Positions 20,602-33,400 of a stretch of DNA of 64,000 nt are shown piece after piece. Each line of letters begins with the position of its first letter. The first letter of the stretch is position 1. Position numbers and translations under genes: made by a program. This DNA comes from Sipunculus nudus (Eukaryota; Annelida; Sipuncula; Golfingiida; Sipunculidae). The notes below the pieces were generated by a model, which saw nothing but the letters and a program-made list of their open reading frames with translations, searched no databases and was not told the DNA's origin. The stretch covers positions 22,607,079 to 22,671,078 of the forward strand of contig CM049307.1 of the NCBI GenBank assembly GCA_026874595.1, written 5' to 3'.

Positions 20602-22283
20602 GTAATCTATAGTTTTTAGCTCAACTGACTGAAAGTCTTCTCCTCTATAGCAATCACTCTTTCTCCGTCGTCCGTATGTCTGTCCGTCCGTCCGTTAACA
20701 AGTCACAAATCGTAACTGCTGGACCTAGAAACTTTTAAAATGAACACCCATGGAGTTCCATAAAAATCTCCTTGGAAACCTGAAATTAGGTCACTGTGAC
20801 CTATATCCTTCGAAGTATGGGGTTAAGTACCCGACAGAATAGTAACAAAAATGGAACAAAAGCTCTAATATCCGGATAACTAATGCATTGATCACCATGA
20901 TTCATTCTTTGCATATTGATCTTGGAATGTTTCATCATTTTCTGAAGACTGTTGGGGCCACCTGTATTTTTTTTTTTTTTTTTTGGTATATTTACACATT
21001 TTTTTCTCAATTTTTGATACCTTCAGATGAAGCAGTCCTTCCGTTTACAGAGCACTAAATGTGACCGTTAGATATAGAAACCTCCTACTTTACATCTGGG
21101 GAGGTACTAGGCAAATCTCCTTAGAAACCTGAAATAAGGTCAAAGTGACCTATATTTTGTGAACTACAGGCCGAAAATATGATTATGAGCACCAAGTCAG
21201 TCAGACGGAGCACAAATTGTATCCGCTAGCCCTAGAATATTCTATTAACACGGTAACATCCGTTGAGGTACAAAAAAAAAAAACTCATTGGAAACGTGAA
21301 ATTAGATCTCTGTGACCTATACCCCTTGAGCTATTGGGCTTGTAAATACCCCCTTGTATAATTAAAAATTTGATACAAAAGCTCCAATATCTGAATAACT
21401 AATGCATTGACTGCAATGATTGTTTGCATGCATACTGATCATGGAGTGTTTCATCATTTCCTGAAGGCTGGTAGCGCCACTTGTAATTTTAGCTCAGCTG
21501 ATCATTGGTTATCTGAGCTTTAGCAAACACCCTTTGTCAGTCATCCGTTTTGATTTTCAGAAGAAATATATAACGGTTTTGAACTCCAGCCGCGGGGATA
21601 TTCTTTCAGGATAACAGAATGAAAAAAAAACTTTGATGCAATATCGTTTTATTATGATGTGACTTTAGCTATTTAGCCTCACTTTCCTGTCATTTTCATG
21701 TTGTCAACTGACCATATGAATTTTTTTATCGAAAATTTATAATGAAATTGTAAAATATTCCGTAAAAGTGCCTGAGACCTCAAACTTATTTGGCCTAATT
21801 ACAGGTCCGATTAGGAGTAATATTACATGTCTTCTTAATTCTTAATTTATTATTCTTTCTTTTCTTGTCGAGCTCTGTTTGATCTCTAAGTTATTTTAAA
21901 ATTTAATCTTTTTATACCGATTTAGTCATTGTGTAAATTGCATTTTGACAATCACCTATGTAAGTTAATGTTTTCTATTATATTAGAAATGTATATTGTA
22001 AAGCATTCTTGAACACTCTTTCGGTGAAAAGAGGGCTGTATAAGTATGGCATAATAATAACAACAATAATAATACCGTATTCCCTTGATCAGACGCTTGG
22101 CCTTGAACAGTCGTCTGCCTTATTTGGTGGCCGAGGCAAAACAATGTCTCAGAAAATAAACACCGGCCTTAAACAGAGGCCGGTCTTTTTCAGACCCGAG
22201 TCTGTGTCAGAGTAGTTTCCATGTTTGCTGCCAGATGTCTTTTCCTGATCACTATATTAATAATATTGAGGTTTGATTTACAG
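20602..22283 (+). repeat. second copy of repeat-filled intron
   Basis: Copy of 8304-9989 with poly-T and poly-A length changes and a handful of substitutions (for example tgatcataggt to tgatcattggt near 21505, and cctaatcac to cctgatcac near 22245). No additional features. Confidence 0.7.
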
Positions 22284-22528
22284 ATTCCTGTGACGTTCAC
22301 AAGATCTTCCGCTCCATCGTGCACCACTGTCGTGGGGATTACAACTGGGTTGATGATGACATAGAGCCCTACCTCCCCGGCTGGCAGAAACCCCCGGAGT
22401 ACAACGTGTCCGAGATGGAGAAGTCAAAATCACCCTGGGTCTACAGAAACTCCCTAAAGCTGAAAAGCACCCCCTACCTAGGAACAGTTAACACATATAA
22501 AGGTGGAGGGTACGCTATCAGTTTTGCG
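22284..22528 (+). CDS. polycystin exon 7, second copy
   Basis: 245 bp like the first copy, with the same acceptor and donor. The translated protein is the same over the stretch compared (CRGDY to GGGYAISFA). Confidence 0.8.
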
Positions 22529-23669
22529 GTAGGTATTTTCGATCATAAATTACAGGTTATAGGGAATATTCAGTAGCATTTTTATATTTATAAAGAACTA
22601 AGCAGTCGCACACATCTTGTTGTCTTAATATATTCCTTTCAAACTGCTACACCCATTTCTCATAGATCATTGATTATATAATATGCGTTGATTTCGTATC
22701 TAGAATAACTGTAGAAATAATAATAATAATAATAATAATAAAAATGACTTTACATGTGCATAAGTATGGATGAGAGGACGAAGCCTATTTAAAATGAGAT
22801 CATGCCTTTACTAAGAGAGTGACCTTGACCTTGAATGTCTTCTTTTAAACAAATCAAGAAAGATTGCATGAATTAGTGTAAAAATTGACTGGGGGCTGAC
22901 TGAAGGTATTGGATAGCTTTGTCTTCTACGGAAGACTGGGGCGCCACTTATTATCCTTTTCTTTGTTTTCGCCCCTTGTTAATACCCAGATCGTGCCGGA
23001 AGTAGTGTGAACATTTTTAAGTTAGAAATTAGAGGACAAATTTCTTTCATATCATGCACATGCACAGGCTAGATATGGCTTATAGAATGGAAACTATTTA
23101 AATTGGGGTCATCACCTTCACTTTGAGAGTGGCCTTGACCTTGAGTGTTTCAATATTTAGTAAAAACAAAAGAAAAAAATATGTTTGTCAAGTATTTTGA
23201 TGTCATTATCTGAAAATCAAAATGTAAAATGTCAGATGGTTAGTTGTCGGATGAGTTCGAAAACCAGTGACCTTGAACTTGATGTTCAAGGTCAAATCTG
23301 TCAAAATATAGGACTTTTGTGAACCCCATAACTTTTGAAGTTCCACATCTTTATTTTTCAAATTTTACACATAAATTGTTTTCACCAAGATCTCGTAAAA
23401 AAACAAGGTGACAAGGTGAAAACTGGTGACCTTGACCTCAAATCTGCAGGAACATATGATTTTGGATGCGCGTATATTTTTATCAAATTTGGGATACATA
23501 TTGTTTCCACCAAGATCACGAACATAGTTGAAATTTTACTACCCTTTTGATACATATATAGCTGTAACCAAATTGTAAGAAAGGTTAAAATATTTGTGAC
23601 TCTGACTCTGGTGACCTTGAGGCTGTAAAGTTATTATTATTATTATTATTATTACTATTATTATTATAG

Positions 23670-23855
23670 AGGAATTTGCAAAAGACCATGCGCAAATTAA
23701 AGAAACTCGAGGAAAATGAATGGGTGGACGTCCGAACGCGAGGTTTGGTCTTGGAGTTCACTTTGTATAACGCAAACATTAACTTGTTTGCATCCGTGGT
23801 CATGTTAGCGGAGTTCCTGGCCACAGGGTCAGCCATAACAAGGACAGAGGTCAAG
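23670..23855 (+). CDS. polycystin exon 8, second copy
   Basis: 186 bp. One synonymous change relative to copy one (Leu ttg to tta near 23696). The acceptor reads ..ttattatag instead of ..ttattctag and the unusual gtcggt donor is retained. Confidence 0.8.
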
Positions 23856-24502
23856 GTCGGTATATCAGGAGGTCATTTCGTACTAAGACGTTTTCCTTTT
23901 CTTTTATGTCTCTTCTCGTCCTTATTTCAGTGATTTACCAAATGAAGAACATGAATATTTAAGGAGATTATTTTTGTAAACGAGGCAGCCAATTAGGTCC
24001 GAGTTAACCAAAACATTGCGGTAAAAAAACAAGAGTGTATTTGAATAAGCAGGGCAAAGGAATAAGATCTAATCTTCTATATGTAAATTTCACAGTGTAT
24101 CTGTATCGACACCTTTCCGCCAGAGGTTCTGTTCTACCCAAAACGAACCCTCCCAGTTTGGCACCGTAGCTTGTCCCATTTGTGAAACTTTTAAACAGAA
24201 ATTTGTCTCATTTCAAGAAATTACCTATAACTATTTCACATGGGCATGCTTGCAAAATATAACTTATTTCGTGAAGTTTTTACCACAAAACGCCCATGGT
24301 TTTTTTTTTTGTAATTTGTCTTGAAACGATTCTCACCCTACGCATTTGCACGGACTACATTATCCTCTTAACCACATTAATAACTACACTATCGGTGTAC
24401 TTAGAAGACAGTGTGGGGTCAGAATGTGAAACTGTACTGTCGTGAGTCCGATTCTGCATGGTGTACTTAAACTGTCGACTGAAATGTTTGTATAAACCGC
24501 AG

Positions 24503-24761
24503 GTATTCCGACTACAGAGCTACGTGGGTGGTTTTGGCATTGTGGTCATCATTTTCGAGGTGGCCTACGGTTGCTTCACCCTGTTCTTCTTAATCAAAGA
24601 GGCCAACCGACTCCGGAAGGAAAGGCTCAAGTACTTCAAGGAGTTTTGGTCGCTGATAGAATTCTCTGTCCTGGTTCTCTCTGTCACGGCCGTCGTCATG
24701 TACGCCATGAAGAAAGTGTTTGGCACGGTGGCCATCAACGCTTTACATGAGAGCGGATCAG
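24503..24761 (+). CDS. polycystin exon 9, second copy
   Basis: 259 bp with identical protein. The acceptor reads ..ataaaccgcag in place of ..ataaactgcag, a change inside the polypyrimidine region that leaves the AG intact. Confidence 0.8.
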
Positions 24762-25921
24762 GTGCGTGCTGTTAGTAGCGTGTACATGCACATGTATATT
24801 GAAGATGGAGCGTCTCTATAAATCACGTTTCTGATCTATTTCTTTTTAATAAAACGTGTAAATGACAACAAAAGAAGTGTTTTAAGGAGTGTATTACGGT
24901 CTGATGTTTCGAAAATGAAATCCATAGAGGGCCATTTCTAATTTTGCATTCAAATTTTGCACTCGGATAATTGTATACAGACAAAGGCAATTGTTTTTAT
25001 GTTTAATTAATGCACTCTGTCTCATTAAGCATGTTCACATGTAATAGTTCATTTTTAAGGGTTTATCGTGCCTGAACACTGCTTTGAATGCTTGACTCCT
25101 GAGCATAAATTAAAATTAAATTGCTCCCACGGACAGGTCCGCTCATTATGCGTGTTCCTCCTGCTGTATATGTAAGCGGAGCTTTCTTAAACCAAGGAGT
25201 CAGCGAAATTTGGACACATTTTATATGCCAACCTCAGCCCATGAAATCATGGCAAGTATGGATAGGTACATAAAGACAAGTCGAGCCTACGTAGAAAAAA
25301 AAAACAGATTTGTCACATAATATTTGCTGTTTACAAGCCAACACATAAGTAAAACACTCAGCTTTCCAGATATGTATAGATTAACTAGAAAATATCCTGT
25401 AAGCTTTGAAAAAGATTAAAGTACTTTATCTGTAGACGTGGATGGGCAAAAGTTTGAAGTCTCCAACAATATTCGTTATAACATAATTCAACAATAGCAC
25501 TTTACTTGCTTAATGTTTCTTAACAAGTAACACGTATAATCACTGGTGACTCTCTCGTTTTTTGTGTTTCATAGGAGAGTACCGTTATGTCTTAATATGA
25601 TACAAAAGTTCTGTCATAAGAGTAACACATCATTCAGGCCACCCAAAAGGAGAACCATCTGATGTTTCCTTATCATCAGCTCCTCCTCCTTCTCCTCCTC
25701 CTCCTCATCACATGCGCATACACGAGTTGGGGCTAAAAATTTCGTCGATTGTCGGATTATACCAATAATAATGATAATACCATGCTTTCATATTTTAGTA
25801 GAGAGCCAGTGTGTGTGTTTTACAGGTACGTTTTGATATTTTAATGGTACTAAGCTTAACAATATGGCGTTTTTTTACGTGAAATGATAATCATTATAAT
25901 GTTCTTATTTTTTTGCTGTAG

Positions 25922-26442
25922 GTGACTTCGTGAATTTTGTGACCATCTCCGTGTGGGACGAAGCTTACACACTTGTGGTGGGTCTCGTGGTGTTCATGAG
26001 TACTGTAAAGTTCATAAAACTTCTCAAGTTTAACAAACGCATGGGGATGCTGGGAGACACCATCCGCTTGGCGAGCAAGGACCTCAAGTACTTCACACTC
26101 ACATTCCTCATCTACTTTGCCGGATTTTGTCAGATGGCTTACGTTTTGTTCGGGCAGCTGTTGCCAAGTTATGGCTCCTTCGTCGGTACGGTGGAATCTC
26201 TGTTCGCGTTCGCCCTCGGCAGCTTCGACTTCTACGAGTTCCAGGACGCGAATCGCGTGCTCGGTCCTTTGTTCTTCTTCCTGTTCGTGGCTATCGTCTA
26301 CGTCGGGTTGATGGGAATGTTCATGACCATCCTGTACGACGCATTCGCCGAAGTCAAGTCTAACGTGGAGCTGCGGTCCAATGATTATGAGATCGTCGAC
26401 TTCATGATGAAGAAGTTCAAGGGAGTGTTCGGTTGGAGTTAG
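25922..26442 (+). CDS. polycystin terminal exon 10, second copy
   Basis: 521 bp encoding the same S4-pore-S6 segment and stop as 13628-14148. The 3' flank is also nearly identical, including the AATAAA at 27480-27485. Confidence 0.8.
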
Positions 26443-28644
26443 TTATAAAACTGACACTTCATGTGTGAGATACCTTCATATATTATATATACTACCACGT
26501 ACACTACCCGTGTCATTAAGACCTGATGCAGCTAAGTGACTGCCTAGATATATTTCACCTTACCACACCTTATCCTACCGGTTATCTTTGAGGGGCAGTG
26601 GACCGACCAGGTGTACCAAAGATCAAAAGTATTTCTTGAGATGTCAGGTCTGTGCATGGCGAAGAAACTTCAGCTGTAAGGCCAAAGTCAACCGCGTCCC
26701 TTGTGTTACTACAATTTCAGTGACAGTCTTAAATTAAGATAACGCTTATTTATTCTGTGATAGATTAGTGACCAATCCTGCAGAGATAGAGGGAACATTT
26801 GGCTGGGTTTTTTTCAAAATATGTTAGCTTTCAATGTGAGTTAAATCAGGTATATTTTTACATGAATACTTAATACTGAGTCCATTTAAAATCAGTTCAG
26901 TAACATGCAACACTTGAATAGATTTGTCTTAACCTTTACCTGATATTATGTAACATGACCGGATATTACGTAACTGTGCCGTGCAGTCCATTTAATACGT
27001 AAAAATAGGTAGCTGCAGGAAGAAATATGGTCGAGGAAGGCTTTATTAAACATACACCATTACAAAACGGGCTTTTCTGTGGGAAGGTTTTGACTGGTCG
27101 TGATCCAATCAAAGAGTCTCTAAATTCTAATTGATTATGCTAAAAATTAAATATTTGGAACTTTTATGAGAATCCAGGGAATTGGGCCAACAAATACGCT
27201 GGTCGTATTGAACGATATTTTTCGCACTTGTTTGAGTTGGTTTACCCCCACCAAAACTAGAAGTGGGACAGTTTTTTTAAACTTAAACTGTGGAAGAATG
27301 TGTAACTAAAAATCATTGTGTTGACCAAGAAACGTTTATGTTTAATATGATGAACTGAAAAGAAGACATAAGCTTGTTTTATTCCTACCACGTTATATTT
27401 ATGACTTTAGCCTGACAATGGCATTTATGCGCGGCTATGACCATATACTATTAGATGTGTGTATTACTTACTATGTACCAATAAATATAGAAGCATACCT
27501 TTCAATTTGTTTTGTACTGTTTATAAACTGAATATTCCACATTTATCATACCATTACTATTGGTAACTCAAACCAGAAAATAATAATCATCGAAATGTAC
27601 GCGTCAAATTGAAAATAAGAATCCCCATAGTTTAGAAATTCCGGGTCAACATAAACGTCATGTGTTGCGTTATTAAATGTTCTGTGCTATATTTAGGCGC
27701 CCCTCGGGAATGAACTAGAACGCAAGAACAAATGAGACAGTGAGTTGGTCACATTTCTCTCTATGGAACTGTAGCTAACGCTGTTAGTCAGTTATTTGTA
27801 TTTTATTATGCATTGGTCATGTTTCAGAGGGGGGGGGGGGGGTGGACACACATTTTTTTAGAAGTGGGAGGCAAAGACCGATATTTCCCCTCACATCATA
27901 GGTAAATAAAAGGCATAATTTAAAATAACGGCTATTGGATAATACTGTTGTTCTTTTATATAGTTTCTTCATAATTACCTCACAAATCTAATCTTTTAAT
28001 TATGTAACTCATCTATTAGAAATGTTAGAACATGGCATGCTTATATGGTCTCATTCAATCATAGTTAATGTTAGCCTATTGAATCTTTAATTATTATACA
28101 GGTAAACTCTGATTACATTTCGGTTTCAGAATTAAGGGAAACAAAAGTCCAAATATTTTATGATAGTGAAGAAAATTGTGTTTTTTTCTGGATGAGACAA
28201 TTTATCCTCCTTGTCATAAGCGAGGGGGTGGGGTTCCTTACCCATGTGGATTATCCTCACAATGCCCATGTTAAAATGCGATTGCTCTCGGATACAAAAC
28301 TATCCCTTTCCCTTAGTCATAACCCGACGTATGTTATCTGTAAAGGTCTTTGCATCTGTAAAGGTCGGCTTATAAAGCACTGGCCAAAGGTCCCATGATC
28401 GTGATAGTAAGCGGCGATGAAGAATAAAAGTAGTTATTTGGATTTAAACCATATTTATTGCTTTTTAGTACACGTTCCAACATACAATGGTTTATCATTC
28501 TATAAAATGACCAATGTCTTAGAGAACATTTCCTCTAGTTCTGTACTCACCTTCTTACTTTCGGCTGTTCTGCTGTCTGCCTGTCTCCTGCTGTAGTTAC
28601 CAGAGATCCAACAGGTACACATTACATTGTATGTACCTTGGTAC

Positions 28645-28695
<51 letters not shown>

Positions 28696-30447
28696 CTGAT
28701 TACACAGAAGTGATTGACAGAAACTAATACGACATTTATAGGTAGAACTGATTGATATATGCACACATACCAGTTGACACAAAAGTTTACACCTTACTTT
28801 TAAATTTGTTTTCACAAGTATAATATACTAATATTTCATTAAGACATATTTCAGATGAGGTCGGTACTTTTTGTCTTTTGTGGTAGGATATTAGTTTAAA
28901 CTACATGCACACCCGAGCGTAACTGTTGCTTCAAGTGAGCAATAACGATACACTTAAATTTTCATGTAACGGTAGAAACTTTCGCTTCTCTTCGCCGGCA
29001 TTCGACCATATCAGATACACAATTAAATTATTTAAAATACGCGTACCTTTTGCGATCAGTGCGTTTGTCAGTCATTTACTCGCCCCCCCCCCCCCCCCCA
29101 CCAAGTAGCGCCATCGTGTGTCAAAACAAAGACTAATCCCGAGACGACCCGTCGAAATCAATGTGACGGAATTTTAGCAGATGCGGATCCAGTGGGGGGG
29201 GGGGGGGGGGGGGGGCTTTCATTTTATTTATAGATGTCCAAATAAATTATATCGAGATCTCAAAATGATTTCCAGGGGGAGCCAGTGGGATATGTGGTTA
29301 AAGGTTATGTGCTCGGACCGAGTTGGCAGGACTACAGTGCTGATGAAAAATGAAAAATAGTGACTATTATTACAACTGTAGTTGCTGACCCAGTCACTTT
29401 TGTAATAACGGTCGCTATTGTAATAAATGTCGTTATTATATACACAATGACGTGAGGATGGATTGCACCCTCAGTACTTCACACTTGAACATAAATATAT
29501 AAATTTAGTGGCATACAACATGGAAAATTAGAGGAATTTCTTCTAAAGCCGTAAGATAAAAGTGGCCACTGGGATGCGTGTGCATTCAGGTTTTTGATGA
29601 TCTTTGACTTGTTTCTATTGTCGGACGTATAAAGAATAGGTTGATGTGAGGAAGACATGAACGATGAATTTAATGTACGTTATAAGGAAGGAAACTATTC
29701 CTGAAGAAAGATATACCTCGTATACATGCATACCTCTTTAGTATCAGAGGCGGACATAGGTGAAGTCGGAACCGTTTATTAATCGAAACAGACCAATTAT
29801 GAGCCCTGGAAACCTCGCCCCCACCTACACCCCTTTTCCGGAAATGGGGACCTTCCATTAGGTCTTGTCATTTATCCCCCTTGGATGAACCCTTTCTTTT
29901 CATAAATCGAGAGTAATGTGTTTCAAAGTTTCCGGTTCCGGTCGGGTCGACTCGACGTGCTTCACATCTGCTCTACAATTGTTTGGATATTTTTACCTAA
30001 AATTCCGTTCGTGCCACTTCAAGTATCCAGGAGTTTAAGATTTGATTTATTATCAGGAACAGTAGTCTGCTACAGGTAAGAGCACCCCGGAGGTCTGGAT
30101 AAACTATTCTTTCCGTCAAAACTTAAATTCTAAATTGACCATTGACGGCCATTAGCTGTTCAGTGTTTCACAGGAACTGTATGAAATAAATTAATGAATA
30201 TATAATAAAGTGAAATACAAGAAATGCAAACTAACATTTGGCGATCATTTTGCCTCCCTTTGAGGCTAACTAAATAGCCATAGCTCGAAGAATTTCTTTA
30301 TCGGAATTTTCTTTAACCACGATCTCTCTGATGTAACCGCAAACAAACGGGTTACGGTTGAACCAGAGTTCATCAAGTGTAAATATCTCCCACGGTCCGC
30401 ACAACATGAAGATAGTGTAAGCACCAGCTAGGGAGTTACGTGCGGCG
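26443..30447 (+). other. second copy of polycystin 3' flank
   Basis: Copy of 14149-18180. Simple repeats have changed length: poly-G 27829-27842, (AT)n 28647-28693, poly-C 29083-29099, poly-G 29194-29215. Apart from simple repeats the two copies are close to identical by eye. Confidence 0.6.
27480..27485 (+). terminator. candidate poly(A) signal, second copy
   Basis: AATAAA equivalent to the one at 15186-15191, about 1.04 kb after the second stop codon. Confidence 0.3.
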
Positions 30448-33400
30448 GCAGAGCACATAGCTGGTCACGCAACAAAGGAAGGTGCGCAGCGCATTCGCAG
30501 TGTTTGGCGGCTGTATCCCAGATCAATCGAAGCGCGCTCCCGGCTGCTTTGTAGAAGGCATTCAACTATGAGACCGATCTTTTTCGCTGCACTCAAGTAA
30601 TCCTTTTATTGTCCGCCAGGAGGCGAGCGCCCAAGCGAGACCACCAACCACGCGTGTCATCCCCTTTTCCTACACCAAAGGCAAAACCTTAGAAAACATG
30701 GATGTGAACTGCGATCCAAGATATACGACGAATGTGATAGAAACGACAACGGAAAGCTGACCAGATGGAAGACAGGCCGCAGGTTTGTGTATATAACCAG
30801 ACCATAGTTCCCAATCTGAAACAAAATACAAATGGGGCTTTACCGGGCCATTATTTACCATCGGTAACAGAAAGATGGAGAGAAACGCGCGACTGCAATG
30901 TGCGGAAACTGTCTTCAGTTAGGCCACTTTAAGCGAGCGTATGAGAACCTAATGAAATGTAGAGTCTGCCAACAAGCGGGTGATCCTGCATGTTAGATAG
31001 AAAAACTCACAGATGCCACTAAGCAGCTGGATAGACCAGCACAAATCATTGCTGACAATCACGACAATTCTGTTTCCCTTACCCAGCCTCAACCATCACA
31101 TCATCCAAATTAAAAACTTACGTCGTAGAAGTAAATTGCAAGAGTGGCGAAATCTTTAATAGTGGTCGCACATCCAGAAAAGCAAAAACACAGGCGAAAG
31201 TCAACAGATCACGCCCAAGCTCCACCTCTCGGGCAGGTAAAATGAAGGTGATAGAGACTGACAACTTCTAAAAGGCCATTAAACTGGGAGAGCAGAATAA
31301 AAGAAAAGCATCATCCCCCACAGGTGACCAGACACAGAAAAGGCAGGAGCTCCACAACTCTCCAGTATGACGAGGATGATAATCACTTTGACGTCTCTGC
31401 GGATTTGACCGATTACGTCTCTGTATTAAGTGATTTTAAAAAAAAAATCTTCATACTGTCTGCCGGATTCTCACTGAATATGGTTAACTTGAATTGCTAT
31501 GGACTGAGAACCAAGTTAAGAAGAAGCACTATATTAAATACGCTTAAATCGCAAAAAGTTGGAATAACTTACACTGATCATGAACTTATTGAATTTTTTA
31601 AAAGCAATGAAATGGTAAAGATATCCAAATCGCAGGCGGCAATTACAACAATGGTCTGGCGATATTAGTGAGTAAAGAAATAGTTTAAAATTAGAAAATT
31701 TAGCCAAGTCAGTCATGGCATCTCCTGATTGGCACATGTTGTGGCTCTGCGAAGCACACGGCCCGACGCACTGTGTTTATTTTGACACCTGCGATCGCGC
31801 CCGGTTCACTCTTTTTAACAGTCGTTTACAGGAGTAAGCAAACGGTTTCAAGGCAATATTCTGGCAGGTACATATTTATTTTAAAGGGAAGAAGCTATTT
31901 TTCGTGTTAACTCAACATGCTTTATAGGTAATTGGGCCCCTTTAAATGTTACGACATCACTTACATTCCTTGCACAGATCACAAGCCAGTCTAAGTTAAA
32001 ATCTAAGTTAACAAAGCAGCCAGAGGTTCATCTTATTGGAAATGTAATATTTCATTGCTAAGGGATAAACAATTTATTTATATGATAAATGATCTCATCT
32101 CAGATTTTTATACAAATGACAATTTAAAATAATGCTCAACTACAGTGGGAGCTATGCTAAGTTAAAAAATAAAAGAATTCACAGTAAAATATGATAAATG
32201 GAAATCAGCAGACGGAAATCAATACTATCAGAATTTATAAATATGTTGTATTCGATAAAAAAAAACAATTAGCAAATTTTCCTCAAATGAAGAGTTACAA
32301 ATTATAACATCACATTGAAGATCCGATATAGATGTCATTGCCATACACGAAACAAGAAGTGCACAAATCAGAGCGAGAATTAAATGGAATGAACAAATAA
32401 CAAGGCGAAAAGAACACGAGTTATTTCTTAAATCTTGAAAAGGCAAGAGCAACTCAAAAATACATACCAAATCTTATAGACGAATCAGGCAAAATGATAA
32501 CCAGCCAGACAGATATATTAAAACAGTTAACTAAACACTATAGTGATCTATACAAAGACAAGCCAGAGAGGAATGCGCAGAATTTCAATGATTTAATTGG
32601 AGATATTAATTACCCAAAACTAAATGAAGAATTGAAAATGAAATGTGAAGGTATGGTGAATACGGAAGAAGTTGCTAGGGCTCTACAAAGAATGAAAAAT
32701 AGATCTAGTCCGGGTCTGGACGCACTGACCACGGAATTTTATAAGTTTTTTGGCCAAAAATTAACACTCTTATTGTTAATTCTTTTAATGCAGGGTTCCA
32801 GTATGGAAAATTACCCGTTCCCCAAAGACGAGGGATTATCACCCTACTTCATAAAGGCAAAGGCTCACCGAAAAATAATTTGTCGAACTGGCGCCCTATA
32901 AGCATTTCAAATACTGATTACAACTTAATACTAGCTAATAGGAAAAGTTCTAGCTCTACGCCTTCAGAAAGTTATAAATCATATTGTAAGCGCGGATCAA
33001 GTTGGATATATTAAAAATCGCAATATCTCGAGTTTATTTGTCGGATTGATGATATCATCACATATACAGACAGATATCAGAAAGAGGGAGCCATCGTAGC
33101 ACTCGACTCTAATGGAGCTCTAGACTCCATCTCCAAAAACATATATGGCTAAGGCTTTCGACTTGTTCGGATTCGGCCTAGATTTCTTACCCTGGATAGA
33201 GGTATTGTGTGAGGCAAGCGAGAACTGTATTCAGTATGAAGGTTGGCTCACATAAATGTTCCCAGTTCAAAGGGGCGTAAGGCAAGGATGCCCCTTTTCG
33301 CCTTTACATTTCGTCGCTATAGAATTACTTTCTCTCAAATAAAAAAAATAAAAACATTGACGGTATACAGCTACCAGACCAGAACTATGATATTAAATAC

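Larger units (their letters stand above)
20579..26442 (+). pseudogene. 5'-truncated duplicate of polycystin 3' exons
   Basis: Second copy of the polycystin 3' end: the last 23 bases of exon 6 (20579-20601, donor intact), then complete exons 7-10 at 22284-22528, 23670-23855, 24503-24761 and 25922-26442. Exon lengths equal those of copy one and all acceptors and donors are kept. There is no promoter or upstream coding region of its own, since decayed LINE sequence lies immediately 5'. It could be a dead duplicate or, because phases match, an alternative set of last exons spliced from exon 6 of copy one. I call it a pseudogene provisionally; the encoded protein stretch is intact. Confidence 0.7.
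20579..32845 (+). repeat. 12.3 kb tandem duplication, second copy
   Basis: 12,267 bp, direct orientation, immediately abutting the first copy. In the stretches I compared, coding exons are almost unchanged (one synonymous difference seen, ttg/tta Leu in exon 8). Introns show scattered substitutions and small indels; microsatellites and homopolymers differ in length. At 32846 the sequence continues into LINE that is absent after copy one, so this copy has the original right flank and copy one the original left flank. Confidence 0.95.
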
